Shown here: positions 1 through 11,800 of the stretch, piece by piece
Numbering within the stretch: position 1 is the first letter of the stretch
Layout of the letters: every line of letters starts with the position of its first letter
Assembly: GCA_946807835.1 (NCBI GenBank)
Contig: OX327710.1
Coordinates: 15,054,501 to 15,118,500, forward strand
Direction of reading: 5' to 3'
Source: Ailanthus altissimus
Lineage: Eukaryota > Streptophyta > Magnoliopsida > Sapindales > Simaroubaceae
DNA: 64,000 nucleotides
The notes under the pieces: model-generated
What the model was told of the DNA's origin: nothing
Databases searched by the model: none
What the model saw: only the letters and a program-made list of their open reading frames with translations
Translations under genes and position numbers: made by a program

Positions 1-250
1 TCACACAAGATAAACAATCACAACTCATAGAAAGCACAAACAATATACGTGGTTCGAAAATAATTGCCTGCGTTTACAGTAAATCATAAGATCCTAACTA
101 CTTTTATTAATCAGTTCGCAAAAAACTTTTCATAGGAGATTACAAGAAATACCCAATAGTGTATAGCTTCCTATGATCTATACTACATTAGTTAGTACAC
201 TTAAAGAACTCAAGTGTAACCTAATCTCTATATTCTCTCTCTTGTTAATA
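1..250. repeat. LTR-like fragment at the window edge
   Basis: The phrase 'tacgtggttcg ... attgcctgcgtttac' matches the block 'tacgtggttt/catggttc ... ttgcctac(g/a)tccacgg' in the LTR-like sequences near 7.4, 19.8 and 43.9 kb. All four have the same orientation. It is a partial, degenerate member of that LTR family; the rest lies outside the window. No coding sequence is seen. Confidence 0.45.
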
Positions 251-1689
251 CTTTTGATGCGTTAATAATTTTAATGAGCTAAAAAGAATTATATAGTATT
301 TAAAATATTCTTAAAAATCTTATTTTTAATTGGAATAAGAGTTTACATATTATAAAAGTCCAAAACTGATTTTAAAATGCAATTCTATTTAAAATGTAAC
401 TTTTTGTAATTGGGCATTGCGGCACTACAAAAATTAGTGCTTCAGTACCTAGGCCTAAAAAATGTGCCTATGCATGTTTTAGGTTCCTCCTTACTTTTAA
501 CTATCCGTTTTATTCTTTATTTGTCCATTTAATGTATCCTTGATCTCGTGTTGATTTTTCATTAATTTTTAATTTAAAATCAAACTCAACTTTAATTTTG
601 AATCATTTATTCCAATGATAATACTATATGAAGAATAGTCATTATTAATTGTGTGAACTCAACAAATTACTGTTGTTTAAGCCTTTCTCTTCTCTTATCT
701 CTCTCTTTCCTGATTTGAAACCCAAATTTGTATTTGAAACCTTCATTGCCACAAACAGCCATAAACTACTAATCACTATCAATCCCACTAAACACTGCAT
801 AACTGCAGCAATCACTAGTATGTGACGCAGCTGCCACAATCGCATATCAGATATACAAAGTATATCTCCTCAAGGAAATTTCATAAAAATTTATCAATTT
901 AACTTTAATGAGAAAAAAAATGACTCTATTAGTACTTTTTTCATGGTTTAATTCTTTAAATATGACATTCGTAAAAGAATTTATACATTACAAGAAAACA
1001 AATATGCAATTGTATCTTAAAATCTGAACAGGAAAATTCCTAAGAGAGAAAATTTAAACACATCATGTGCTACCTTGTTAATCTCTCTTGATCCGAAAAA
1101 GACCTTAAAAATACAAGAAGAAAATATATATATTTTAAATTTTAATTTAGTATCACATTTCATATTAGATAAAAATTATGTGAATTTTGAATATATATAA
1201 ATGGATAGGTAATACTACTTAATGGCTTAATTTTTTAGATCAATGATAAGTTTTCGGCTAGTAACAAGTGGAATCAGAGCGAATTTAAATTCTTATTTAC
1301 ATATAGGTCTTCAAAATTGTCTTAATAGAAATTGCGACATTAGTTGTTTCTTATTCAAATGTGAGTCCCTAAAATCGTCTTAACGGAGATTGTCACATGA
1401 ATAGTGGGTTTTTTAAGAGTAGTGAGTGTGTACAATATGAATTAAATAGGTCTTAAAAATCTTATATCTTAAACCTCAATATAAGTTACTACGTGGAATG
1501 TGAGTTTTCAAAAATAGTGAGATGGGGTTACTCTTGAATTTGAGCTAGACATTATAAGAGCGTTGAGGTAAATTGAGTATTTAGAAAGAAAAAAAACCTA
1601 AGTGTGAAGGTGCATTGGATATTAAAAAATAATAATAAATTTATTAGTGATTGAAACAATTAAAAACAAATAAATTAGAAAAGAAAGAA

Positions 1690-1860
1690 AAATTTAACAC
1701 TTGATATTTATGTGATTTAATACTTTACACGATTTATGTAGAAAGAGAAATTTAATATTGGATGTTTATGTTATTTGACACTTTGCACGACTTATGTTTA
1801 TGCCTCAAAAGAAAATTTTACCACTAGATGTTTATGTAGTTTGACACTCCATAATTTACG
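1690..1860. repeat. imperfect tandem repeat, about 60-65 bp unit, three copies
   Basis: Three successive imperfect copies of a block reading roughly 'aaattt-aacacttgatgtttatg-tgatttgacactttacacgatttatg' start near 1690, 1749 and 1814. Copies differ at several positions. No coding potential or transposase is evident. Confidence 0.55.
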
Positions 1861-2039
1861 TGAATGTTCATGTGCCATCGCCTTAAGGATTCTATTAGTC
1901 TAACCTTAACTCTAAGCCAAAAATCAAATATACTAGACTTTTGAAGATGTTAAGAAACCCTTACAACAAATTTTTAATGTTCGATTAAATCTTTATAATG
2001 AATGAATAAATCACTCTACTCTTAAGAATTTTCCATGAA

Positions 2040-2240
2040 CAATTATATAACCAAATACAAGTGGTAATTTAAATACAAATTATTCATACTCCTAAATGAG
2101 TGAATACAAAGGTTTATACACTCTTAATTATATAAGATCAATTATATAACTAAATACAAGTGGTAATTTAAATATATATGATTTAAACTCCTAAAGTGAA
2201 TTGAATATGAAAGTTTAAACACTCTTAATTATATATAATT
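2040..2240. repeat. tandem duplication, about 100 bp unit, two copies
   Basis: The block 'aattatataaccaaatacaagtgg ... cactcttaattat' occurs twice back to back, starting near 2040 and near 2140. The copies share the start, the central 'actcctaaa' and the end, with scattered differences. Confidence 0.6.
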
Positions 2241-3659
2241 GAAAATGTAAGACCATTTTGTCTACTTTTTATGCTATGTATGCCAAAATAATTTGGCCAC
2301 AATTTATTGTGAAAATTTTCAAATTAATTTTCATAAATGTTTTTGAAAAATTGACAAAATTATCTTTTTATTGATGTTAAGTTTGTGTTTAAACTCATTC
2401 TCATGTAGTGCTAGTATAATTTCTAAAATACCTTTATGTTTTATTGAAAGTCTTTGTTGTGTCGTCTTATTCTTATTGTTTATAATTCTCAAAACTTTTC
2501 ACTTTGGTCAATAATTATTATTTATTTTATTATTTGAAATCATCAAAATTTTCAAGATTTTTTAAATAAACACATATATTTGTAGCACTAATCATGTGGT
2601 GGAAGTCCCTCACTATTTGGTGGTGGGTGACTCTATGAAAACTAACGGCTGATTTAATTAATTTTTTTATTTAAGTTAAATACTAATTTTTGTAAAATCA
2701 CATACTAAATAATGAACAACTTCGCCAATTAATCATATATATATATATATGTGTGTGTGTTACTAAAATACTTCTTAGATCGAATCTTTTTGTTTGATAT
2801 ATTTTTATATTCCAAAATAAAATTGTGTATTCCAAAATTATATGATATATTTTTTGTTTGTATTTTTTTCAAAATGCTAATGTATTAGCATTAATGATAT
2901 AATAATTTCCTTAAATTAAAAAAAAACTTTAATTATTATAATATATTCTTTTTATTCATAATAATTAAAAATCTTAATTTAATTAGAATTAAAAAAACAC
3001 AATGCAAGAGAAGAGTCATTGCCATTATTATTGACATCGCTGTTGGCGTTAGATACTGACAATGGTAAACTAATCATACTATCAATTAATAAATTTTAAA
3101 TTATATAATTTACACGATGATAGAGCAGCATTTAATAATGAAGCAATAAAAAAATACTAAAGAAAATAAGAGTCGCAATAACCACCTTAACATTGTTGTC
3201 AAATGATAAAGAATCATTAAATCTATAATATAAGATTAATTACTAGAGATTTTGATAGAGGTGATTATGTAATGCAACTTATAATACTATACTTTTATAA
3301 ACTTTAACTCCCCTTCGATGCTTTATTATTAAATACGATTTTATCATAAGTAATTTAAAGATTAATAATGTCTTTCTTAATGCAATTGCTTCCGATAACA
3401 ACGAGCTTGCATAAGTGGTAGTTGTTTTTTGTTTTTAATATTTCTAATGCAACAGTTCAGCAGTAATTTGTTTTTGGGTAAAGTTTCGTAAATTTTCTCA
3501 ACAAAAAAAAAAGTTTCATAAAGGTCCGGGAATATAATGTAAACCAAATGATCCAACCCGATTCATGTTCTTAACTGAAACTCTTACAAAGGTCCAATTT
3601 AAACAAAGTTAAATTTCTCTCCGTATAATTTCGCAGAGAAAAAAGAAAAAATTTCCGAA

Positions 3660-6462
3660 ATGATCCTTGCAGTGTTATTTGCAAACTCTGAAGGGAACAT
3701 CCTAGTTGAAAGGTAAGCGTAGATCTGGACCATTATTTTTCCTTTTTTTTCTTTTTATACTTTTCAATGATCAGATTACAAATATCAACTCCAATAATTT
3801 TCTGTGAAATTGTTATTTAAGACTGAATATTTGGGGATTTGTTGATTTATGTTTGTATTTGTTTAATATGAGGTTAGATCTCAAATGGGGATTCCGATTT
3901 TCGTTAAAATTGAATCATTTTATTGTGTTTTTCAATTAAAATTGGTTAATTATTAGAATATGATTGCGCTTTTTTTGTTTGTAATTTTTAAATCTGTAGA
4001 TACGTATTTGAATAACTTTAATTTGGTAAGTAGTGTTGATGTAAATGTTGGAAAGAGATAAGAGATGAAAATTCATATATTTAAGGGATAAAAAATATCG
4101 ATAATTTGGATACAGGGCTTAATAATAACTCTCTTGAGTATGCAAGCGGTCCCTTTTTTCTTGTTGCCCGATTTTAGATGCAGAAGGCCAGGACTTTATC
4201 GGTCAAATTCATTTAGTTATAGTAATAATAGATGGGATCATACTATGCTGGAAACTTTAATATGCTTTTGGGATATAATGGCATTTGTTATATGGTCGGT
4301 TCATGCGCTTGTTCTCAATTGAGTGTGGCCGTGAAATTGTAGGTTACTGACATCTTCCAATATGTCGGTCACCCTGCTTGCTTTTTGGGCTCGCACTGGA
4401 ACCACTATTGTGTGAACCAATGTTATAGCATCTGCAAACCATATTATTACATGTATAGGCTCTTGCCTTTGGTTTAAGATAGCTGGGGTATTATTTTGAT
4501 TCTTCCTCCAAGGGAAGATGTGGGCTGTCCTGTGATGGGGCATTCCTTGTTTGTTGATAAGTGAGAATATAGGTCTGTGTGGATGAGAAGTATCTATCCC
4601 TTTGTCATGAAATGAGTTGTTGTTACTTCTTACAGTTGCTTCCTTGGTGTTCATAAGAAAATAAAACAGGTTTCTAGCAATTTGGTCTCCTTTGAAAGTG
4701 ACTTGTAATTGCTAGTTTTAAACATGTCCAATGAGTTTGATGTCTCTCTGTCTTGATAACAATAAAGTATTGACTTGAGGATAAATCTCTTGTTGCAGGT
4801 TTAGTGGAGTTCCAGCTGAGGAACGGCTACACTGGCGATCATTCTTAGTGAAACTGGGGGCAGATAATCTTAAAGGTGTAAAAAATGAAGAGCTCCTTGT
4901 TGCTAGCCACAAGTATGTTCACTCCTCTTATTAAGTATCTGTTTGTTAAGTGATTCAGTTGTTTATAGAATAGAGTTTAGTCCACCCTTTTACATTGTGG
5001 TTTATAAATTACTTTATTCTGCTGTTTTCTTTTCTGCTCGAAATTATTCAGCTGCAACTGCTAAATTTTATTTTTCTTCATAAATATAATTGAAACTGGT
5101 TTGACTTAAATATATTTCTTTTTATCTTTTCATCAGGTCAGTCTATATTGTTTACACAGTTCTTGGTGATGTCAGCATCTTTGTTGTGGGCAAGGATGAA
5201 TATGATGAACTTGCTTGTAAGTATATATTATTTCCTTAAGCTTGTGATGCTGTTCATGCAAGTTAGGAAGAAATCATTAAACATGTTGATGCCAAATATG
5301 TGTTGTTCTTTCATCTTGAGCTGGACATTTGATTCTACATGTTATAGATCCTCTCTATAGATCTTTAAGTTTGAAATTTTACAATCAGAAGTAACAAGTT
5401 GATCGCTGTCTTTCACATGCTTTCTCTTAGCTGGTTCAGCTATGAAAGACTGTTTCCTGCAATCGTTACACTATGAATGCTGAGGTGATGCTATCCTTTT
5501 TCTTGGAATAATTGTAGTGTTTGTACCGATCGTGATGCAGTGGATGTTGTAATTGGTTAGATAGTACCAGTTGCATTGATTTTTAGAAATTGATTTTTAA
5601 AATGCTAGTGCCCTTAATGCTTGATTTATCACTCAATTTTTTTTTCCCTTTTTCTTTTTTGTAGTGGCAGAAGTTATATTTTCTATAACCTCAGCTGTGA
5701 AGGATGCATGTGGAAAGATTCCGACCGAGCGCCTTTTCCTGGATAAGTATGGAAAGATATGCTTGTGCTTGGATGAAATAGTTTGGAAGGTGAGTGATAA
5801 ATTGAACATTATTAACATATAATAAAATAATTGAGAAATCTGGAACTATGATTTGTTCGCACTATACTGGGACTGAAAACAGTGCATTACTTTTTTCACT
5901 GTGATAATCATCATGGAGATTTTTGCTGTTGTGTTTTTTATTTTATTTTTGTAGTTTTACATAAATGTAAACCAAGTCCCTCCTGAACCCTTGTGTGAGC
6001 AGGATTTGAATTCCAAGCCTCTTGTACTACTCTTAAGAGGCTTTATCAGTTGAACCAATTGCATCCACAGTTTTCCATTGTTTGTATATCTATGTTATAA
6101 GAAGCATGTGGCCAATATAATTCACCTTTGAAGGGACTGTCCCTTTCTGAGGCTTTATTTATGGGCTGGGTGGTTAAGGCTTAGAAAGTAATTTTGAGGT
6201 TCCCGTACCATGCATTCGTTCATTCCTTATAAAACGAAATTAGGTTTTCCTCAGTTTATGATCACTATATTCTGTGTTAACCTTTAGCTTGGGGAAGATA
6301 TTCCTTTTGCTTTTCTTCTTTGGCATATCATGTTATGTTATTTCATGAACAATGCGTCCTCAACATTTTATCTTTTTCAATATTTTGAAGGGATTACTGG
6401 AGAATACAGATAAAGACAGAATCAGAAGACTCATAAGATTAAAACCTCCAACTGAGTTCTGA
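3660..6462 (+). CDS. LOLITA: LOLITA-like small adaptor subunit of the TPLATE complex (longin/SNARE-like fold)
   Basis: Exons 3660-3712, 4799-4912, 5137-5216, 5665-5789 and 6391-6462 join to a 147-residue protein. All introns are GT/AG and the frame is kept through every junction. It begins MILAVLFANSEGNILVERF, includes VYTVLGDVSIFVVGKDEYDE and ends IRRLIRLKPPTEF. This is the plant longin-like protein that acts as the sigma-like small subunit of the TPLATE complex, an adaptor working at the plasma membrane in clathrin-mediated endocytosis. Length and sequence look complete, with no stop or missing block. The start is fixed because the family begins at this Met. Intron 1 is about 1.1 kb. A coatomer zeta or AP sigma subunit is the alternative, but those differ in the N-terminal sequence. 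Family assignment is from memory of the Arabidopsis protein At1g15370. Confidence 0.9.
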
Positions 6463-6979
6463 GCTGAAAGCACTATGCCATTGCCACCGTTGATATTTTC
6501 AAGACTGAAGATCTGGTTTAGATAGCAACACTGTTTGCAACAGTTAGGCTATGTGTATCTCTTGTTTTTTTTTTTGAGCTTTGGAGTGGTTTCTGTACCA
6601 TGTTTTTGAACCTAAGTTGTAACTTCTTATTGTATTTTCTTATACAAATGTGTGAAATTGATGAGGATCTGTTACATTATCCCTTTGTTTAGATAATTGA
6701 TCTCTCATTCTTGTTTGTGATTTATTTCTGGGAACAATCCATTCACTGACATACGTGCCAGTTTGAGTGTTTAATAAAACCTTTAACCTGTGGAGCAAAA
6801 GCTTTTGAGATACTTGGTTTTGGTTCAATTTGTAGAAACGTACCTTTCAAGTACGATAATCAATTCCCACTTTTGTATACTCAGAACAAGCCTTTCGTTG
6901 TTAGTAACGTTACATTTTTTCCCTGTTGCTAATCGACATTGTATGTTGCAAATACGATGCTGTTAACTTGTGTTGATTA

Positions 6980-7150
6980 TGAATTGTTTGTGCCTTTGTC
7001 AATGCATGAAATACCTGAGAAATCAATGTAGTTGATATAAGAGGATGAACCCGGCGGTAAAATTTAGATGCAGTAACATGGGTATTGAGTACTGTTTGTC
7101 CTGTTCCTTAAGCAGGGTTTAAAGGAAAAAAGAATCAAACACCCAACACC
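6980..7150 (+). repeat. direct repeat, copy 1 (noncoding)
   Basis: Shares the order 'catgaaatacctgag', 'tagatgc', 'ctg(t/c)ttgtcctgttcct', 'agcagggt' and 'ccaacaccgtt' with 8098-8262. It is a direct duplication of about 165 bp, moderately diverged, with the LTR fragment lying between the copies. Confidence 0.65.
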
Positions 7151-7379
7151 GTTGCCGCATGTTTAAGACAGCCAAAAATGGTTGGATGTGAAAATGAATG
7201 TGACTGGACTTTTGTGTATCTAATAAGAAACCTTGCAAATGGACATTGAATGGTACTGTTTGTAATAGACATTGAATGTTTACTAATACGATTATACAGG
7301 GCTGTTTGTAGCCAGAACGATATGAATATGATATCCTGACAACTGTTATTGAAATTTTATTTTGGTAATAATATAAAAA

Positions 7380-8070
7380 TTATTAAAGTGGAAACATACG
7401 AATAAGTAATATCACTTAAGTAAATAGTGCAGAACATGTAATTAAGGAATTAAAAAGATAAAAGGTAAAAAAAGAACACACAAATTTTTTGTAGTTCGAC
7501 AACTTATTTACGTCCACGATGGATTAAGATCATTCACTTTTATTATTAAATCACAAAATACGCTTTCACAAGATACTCATAAAATACGTATTTTATAAGA
7601 AAGATTATAAAGAAAACTCTCTCTCTTAGACTCTAAGGTTTTCTCTCACAAAAAACACAAAATTTAATTACAAAGATTTCTTCATTTCACTTAAATGTGT
7701 TTATAAGTCAATTGAGAGTTTTTATATAAGTTTTAAGACGTTCTACGTTTACCCTGAACGTGTGGAAGTTGTGTTAGGAAGTCCTGAAGCAAGTAAGAAA
7801 CGAAATAAAAAAGTTTTCAATTTTTGAAAAACTATTCACGCGTCCAGTGCTGGTGCGTGTCTACCTGGGCACTGCAGCGCTCGTTGCCTGGCACTGCTGC
7901 CCTCACATTCTAAATTGGGTGCCACGGTGCTCACTCTTGATCGCAGCGACGCTCACGTCTAGCACAGCCTTTTTCATTTTTCACATCCATCTTCGATTCT
8001 CGTATACCTTACGTATTTGATTTGCTCTCTAAATTATATTTCAATAATTTTTAATCAATATTTTAAAAAA
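7380..8070 (-). mobile_element. degenerate LTR fragment with GC-rich tandem core
   Basis: Same family as the LTRs at about 19737-20469 and 43.9-44.8 kb. It shares the 'gaacacacaaa...gttcg(a)caacttattta-cgtccacg' block, a run of 'ctctctctt' sites, 'aagtctatata'-type sequence and a GC-rich stretch with the 'cactgcagcgctcgttgcc' motif (7850-7960), ending 'atttttaatcaatatttt'. By comparison with 45.7 kb, where a TATA box is visible on the plus strand, transcription here would run on the minus strand. No internal coding region remains, so it is probably a solo or truncated LTR. Confidence 0.55.
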
Positions 8071-8097
8071 AACTAACCTAGTTCCTTCTATTATAAT

Positions 8098-8262
8098 AGT
8101 TTGTACTTTTGTTTATGGCATGAAATACCTGAGGAAACAATTTAGTTTGAGAGAAGACAATAAATCCAGGGCCAAAACTTAGATGCGGTAGTTTGAGGAC
8201 TGCTTGTCCTGTTCCTCAAAGCAGGGTAGAAAACACAGAGAAAATAAAAGACCAACACCGTT
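8098..8262 (+). repeat. direct repeat, copy 2 (noncoding)
   Basis: Second copy of the 6980-7150 block. It lies 470 bases upstream of the SPX start codon, so it may be part of the SPX promoter region or simply a duplicated spacer. Confidence 0.65.
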
Positions 8263-8400
8263 TCAATAGAATTAATTTAATTATGCGATTGCTTCACGCG
8301 CAAGGCAGCAGAAAATGATCAACAAGTACAAGAGGAGGATACGGAACAAATTTGATTGGACTTGAGATCGTCCCATGAGAATATCTGGAACATCAATACA

Positions 8401-8408
8401 GAATATAC
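8401..8408 (+). promoter_or_regulatory. P1BS motif (PHR binding site)
   Basis: GAATATAC matches the P1BS consensus GNATATNC bound by PHR1-type transcription factors, 326 bases upstream of the SPX start codon. SPX genes are classic phosphate-starvation targets of PHR factors, so the position is meaningful. Confidence 0.5.
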
Positions 8409-8649
8409 TTCCCACATAAATTTGTAACGCATATGATTCTTAATCATATGAAATCTGATTTTCGTTTGGTTTAAGGAAAAATTCATCTGCACTTGCATTT
8501 GGGTCGTGAAAAATGGTCACAGTACCATATGGAATCTACAGTTTATACTGAGTATCTATTTCATGTGTCGATTGGTTCGAGAAATGAAGTCTGAAAAACT
8601 TGACCTGATCAACCAGAAAATATCATACAGCATTTGCAATATAACAATA

Positions 8650-8657
8650 GAATATGC
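8650..8657 (+). promoter_or_regulatory. P1BS motif (PHR binding site), proximal
   Basis: GAATATGC also matches GNATATNC. It lies just upstream of a CT-rich run and a TATATATAT tract (about 8669-8693) that could be the core promoter of the SPX gene. Confidence 0.5.
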
Positions 8658-8733
8658 TGCATATTTCCTCTCTCTCTCTCTCTATATATATATTTCTCAT
8701 TTGGGAAGATAATGAGAGTTATTATGCTTGGCA

Positions 8734-10144
8734 ATGAAGTACGGGAAAAGGCTTCGAGATGAAGTAGAAAAAAGCTTGCCTGAATGGAGAGGTGAGTTTA
8801 TATCTTACAAACTGTTGAAGAAAATTTTGAATTTGATCAATCCCAAGTCATCAAGAGCCAAGAAGAGGTCAAGCTCCATTGAAGATCTTTTAGAAGCTGG
8901 AAGTGGGACAGATGATGTGAATTTAATGAGGATGAATATTGGTTTCACCAGATTGTTAGATAGGGAATTGCAGAAGGTTAATACATTTTACATTGATAAA
9001 GAGGAAGATTATGTCATCAGATTAATGGTATTTTTGCATATCCATTTATTGCGATTGCATTTCATTTATTTTTTTCGGAAGAAATCCTCAATGCGTCCTC
9101 CAAGAAGATTGATATATTGCACACCTTGTATTTATTATTTACTGGAAGAGTTTTAATTCTCTTAAGTTTGAACTTACCTAAACTTCTGAATTTTTTTAAC
9201 ACTCTGTAAGGTCGAGATTAATTTCATTATTATATACGTATTTCTACTATTAATTACTAATTACAAATTTGTATTTATTTAAATATATGAAAACATAATG
9301 TATGATAGAATCCTGATCCTCACCTTAGGTAGAAATAGGGAGAAAAAAAAGGGTACATAATTGGTCTGTCATTTTCTTATGTTGGTTATAGTGAAACAAA
9401 AGAATGAACTGGTTGAAGCAGTTGGCCAATGGTTGCATTTCAGGAGCTGAAAAATAGAGAAGCAAACTTGTGCTGCGGTAAGCAGATGTTGAATTTGCAA
9501 AAGGCTATTTTACATTTCCATGCAGAGATGGTTTCACTGTTGAATTATAGTGTCCTTAATTCCACAGGTATCCTCTCTTCTCTATTGGAAATAGAACCTA
9601 AATTTGTTTTCAGTCAGCTTATATTAGAAACTTGGAAACTTTTGAACATTTTATATATGCAAATTAAGCTTAAGGATCCTTCAAAATTTGCAAGGAAGCT
9701 AAGAGCCTGTTTGGTATTATTGAACCGTGGTTTTGAAGGCAATAATTGGTGTAAAGTGAAAGCATTAGTTGCCAGTTAAAGTAGGTAGAGATTTGATAAA
9801 TATTAATTGTTTTTAAAATAAGTAGAAGCACAACAATTAATATGAGATGTACTCTATATGGCATTGTTAAGAAATTGTAGTATTAAAAAGTCTTGAGGCA
9901 TGCAAATTTTGGTATGACTTATGTGAAGTTGTATATGAATGATGTACCCCCTCCCCGTAACTTTTAAACAGGATTTATGAAGATAGTGAAGAAGCACAAG
10001 AAGCGTGCAGGGAGTTCAAATGTTCAACTTTCTTTCATGCCAAGGGTGCTGGAACAGCCTTTCTTCTCTACGGATTTGCTTTACAACCTTATGAAGGAGT
10101 GTGAAGCTATGCTTTATCGCCTTTTCCTCGCCGTCGAACCATAA
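8734..10144 (+). CDS. SPX domain protein (short, SPX1-3 type)
   Basis: Exons 8734-9027, 9444-9567 and 9972-10144 give 196 residues. The SPX domain, which senses inositol pyrophosphates and phosphate status and binds PHR factors, covers nearly all of it. Visible parts are MKYGKRLRDEVEKSLPEWRG at the N terminus, the basic helix YKLLKKIL (25-32), IDKEEDYVIRL (87-97), the HAEMVSLLNYSVLN segment (124-137) and the basic helix KIVKKHKKRAG (143-153), then LEQPFFSTDLLYNLMKECEAML. It stops right after the domain (FLAVEP), whereas SPX1-4 proteins I know carry a further C-terminal stretch. I chose the ATG at 8734 because the family begins MK(F/Y)GK. Junctions are GT/AG and in phase. Two P1BS motifs upstream suggest induction by phosphate starvation. 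A cryptic downstream exon cannot be excluded. Confidence 0.85.
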
Positions 10145-11400
10145 ATCCGACGTCCAAAGCTGCCCAATATATGTAGAAAATCTTTCTTAACGACGGGCGG
10201 AACACTCTTTGTTGCTCTACGTACCTTTCATGTTTCCCTTATATAATACCCTTTCTTATAGCTTCAATATATAGAAATAGACAATGGGTATGATGTATAT
10301 GGCGTTTAAAATAACTACTCCATTAATGTATGACAAAAGCTTAAAGATTAGAGAGATGGAATATACATTTAGTTAGTATACGAAGTCAGGGAAAAGCTCT
10401 TGATTCTACACCATATTGAATTTACGGAAAGGTTTAAGAAACACATTGAATTCATTACATAGCTATCCCATCAATTTCGTTCAAACTGTCTTCCAGGATT
10501 GATTTATTCCATACACGCGTCTTGGCATTGATTCCGATTCCAGGTGCCCTGAGCCCACACAAATGTTCAATTTGAATAGCCAACTTGGTAGACTTCTCTT
10601 GTAAAAGATTACTTAGTTTAAGATATAAATATATTTGAGTGGTCTGAAAATTTTTCCAGAAGATTCCTAGTTGCACATATCAGTTGAGATGTGTGGCTCA
10701 CAGAAACGGGGCAGTTTTGTAAATTCAGAACTCCCGTTAGAATTTGTCTCTTACTAAATAATGTACATTTAATTTAAGAAAAAAAATTGGAAAGTGCCAA
10801 ATGTCTAAACCAACGGAAAACGGTACAAAAGTGAAGCGTGAAAGAGAATGACAGCACAAATTACATATCCTATTTGATTAACCACGTCGAATTATTCGTT
10901 TGGTGCTATTGTTGCTTGTTTTTCTTGTTATTTATTTCTCAATTCCACTGTTTTCTATTTGGGTAATTCAACTAAGACCTTGGAAGTTGTTCAGACGAAT
11001 TTAATTTATTGTCTACAATATGTTTGATTAAATTTCTAAGTGAATAGAAAGAGAGGTTATTTCTTTGCACCAAACAATATAGTTATTTCTTCTTCTTTTT
11101 TTTTCTTTCAGAAATCGGCCCATATAAGTCTTTAAATATTGTTTTTAACAAGTGGGAACACTTCATATTGTTGCTATATTCTAATTAGGAAATTTTGTCC
11201 GAAGATCTATTTGATAAATTATTAATGTAATGTAAGCCATGATTAAAATTTTATTTTCCCAACAAGCAACTTTGATGATAACGACCGAGTTTATATGTGA
11301 ACTTAAAGGAAAAGTTAAAGATAATCATATTGCATTCTTGAAAGCTGGTCTCTATAAATTGGGTTTGAAAATGAGGAATTTGTCGTTTTTGACCTAAAAA
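10145..11400. other. SPX 3' region and AT-rich spacer
   Basis: Probably holds the SPX 3' UTR in its first 200-300 bases, then spacer up to the left end of the MULE. A minus-strand 73-codon ORF at 10455-10676 has no recognisable match. No other feature is seen. Confidence 0.4.
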
Positions 11401-11469
11401 ATAAATAAATTTTTTTTTGACATGGTCAAAGAGGTTAAAATATATTAATCAAAAATTTAATTGCTTATC

Positions 11470-11800
11470 ATTTTGATCTTACACCTAAAAAATAATATTT
11501 TTCAAACACTCCTCTCTCTCTCTCTCTTAAGATTTTATCCCAAAATTCTTCATAACTCATAGATTAACTGTAAACTTAACATATTTTAAATATTTGAACT
11601 AAAATAATAAATTATGGAGATGAAAAAAAATAAAAATAGACGAAAATTTGTAAATTTTTATTCTAAATTTAATTTTATTATATTTTTGAGTTTTTTGGTA
11701 TATAGTTGTTAAAAATATATAGATGTAATGTTAATAAAATATAAAATAAGTTAAAAAATGAGTGTAAATAGTTAAAAATAGCAAATTTCAACCATTTTTC
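11470..11800 (+). repeat. MULE left terminal inverted repeat
   Basis: Aligns by eye to the reverse complement of 40270-40640. The best stretch is 11640-11790. Inside it lies a GC-rich block (11810-11930) with 'cacgtg' and 'gcgcgcgtcac' elements; a similar GC-rich block occurs inside the right end at 39910-40130. Confidence 0.6.

Larger units (their letters stand above)
251..3659. other. AT-rich intergenic spacer upstream of the LOLITA-like gene
   Basis: No convincing gene. It holds short tandem repeats (listed separately), a (TA)n/(TG)n run near 2735-2760 and homopolymer tracts. A 66-codon minus-strand ORF at 645-845 encodes one hydrophobic segment and is discussed as a finding. The last 60-100 bases before 3660 are probably the promoter and 5' UTR of the next gene, but I see no clear TATA box. 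Confidence 0.5.
6463..8400. other. LOLITA 3' region and intergenic spacer with an LTR fragment
   Basis: The first few hundred bases are probably the LOLITA 3' UTR; an AATAAA-type signal lies near 6773. The rest holds two related noncoding blocks (6980-7150 and 8098-8262) on either side of a degenerate LTR fragment (about 7380-8070). No gene is seen. Confidence 0.5.

Noticed and set aside
4134..4654. Frames inside LOLITA intron 1
   Set aside because: They lie within an intron that is fixed by the flanking coding exons, with no recognisable product.
9469..9489. Possible mini-intron (GTAAGCAG) in SPX exon 2
   Set aside because: Only eight bases; far too short to be spliced, and the frame is open through it.
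10455..10676. Minus-strand 73-codon frame near the SPX gene reading KLAIQIEHLCGLRAPGIGIN…
   Set aside because: Reads protein-like but matches nothing I know, has no partner exons nearby and lies in the likely SPX 3' flank.
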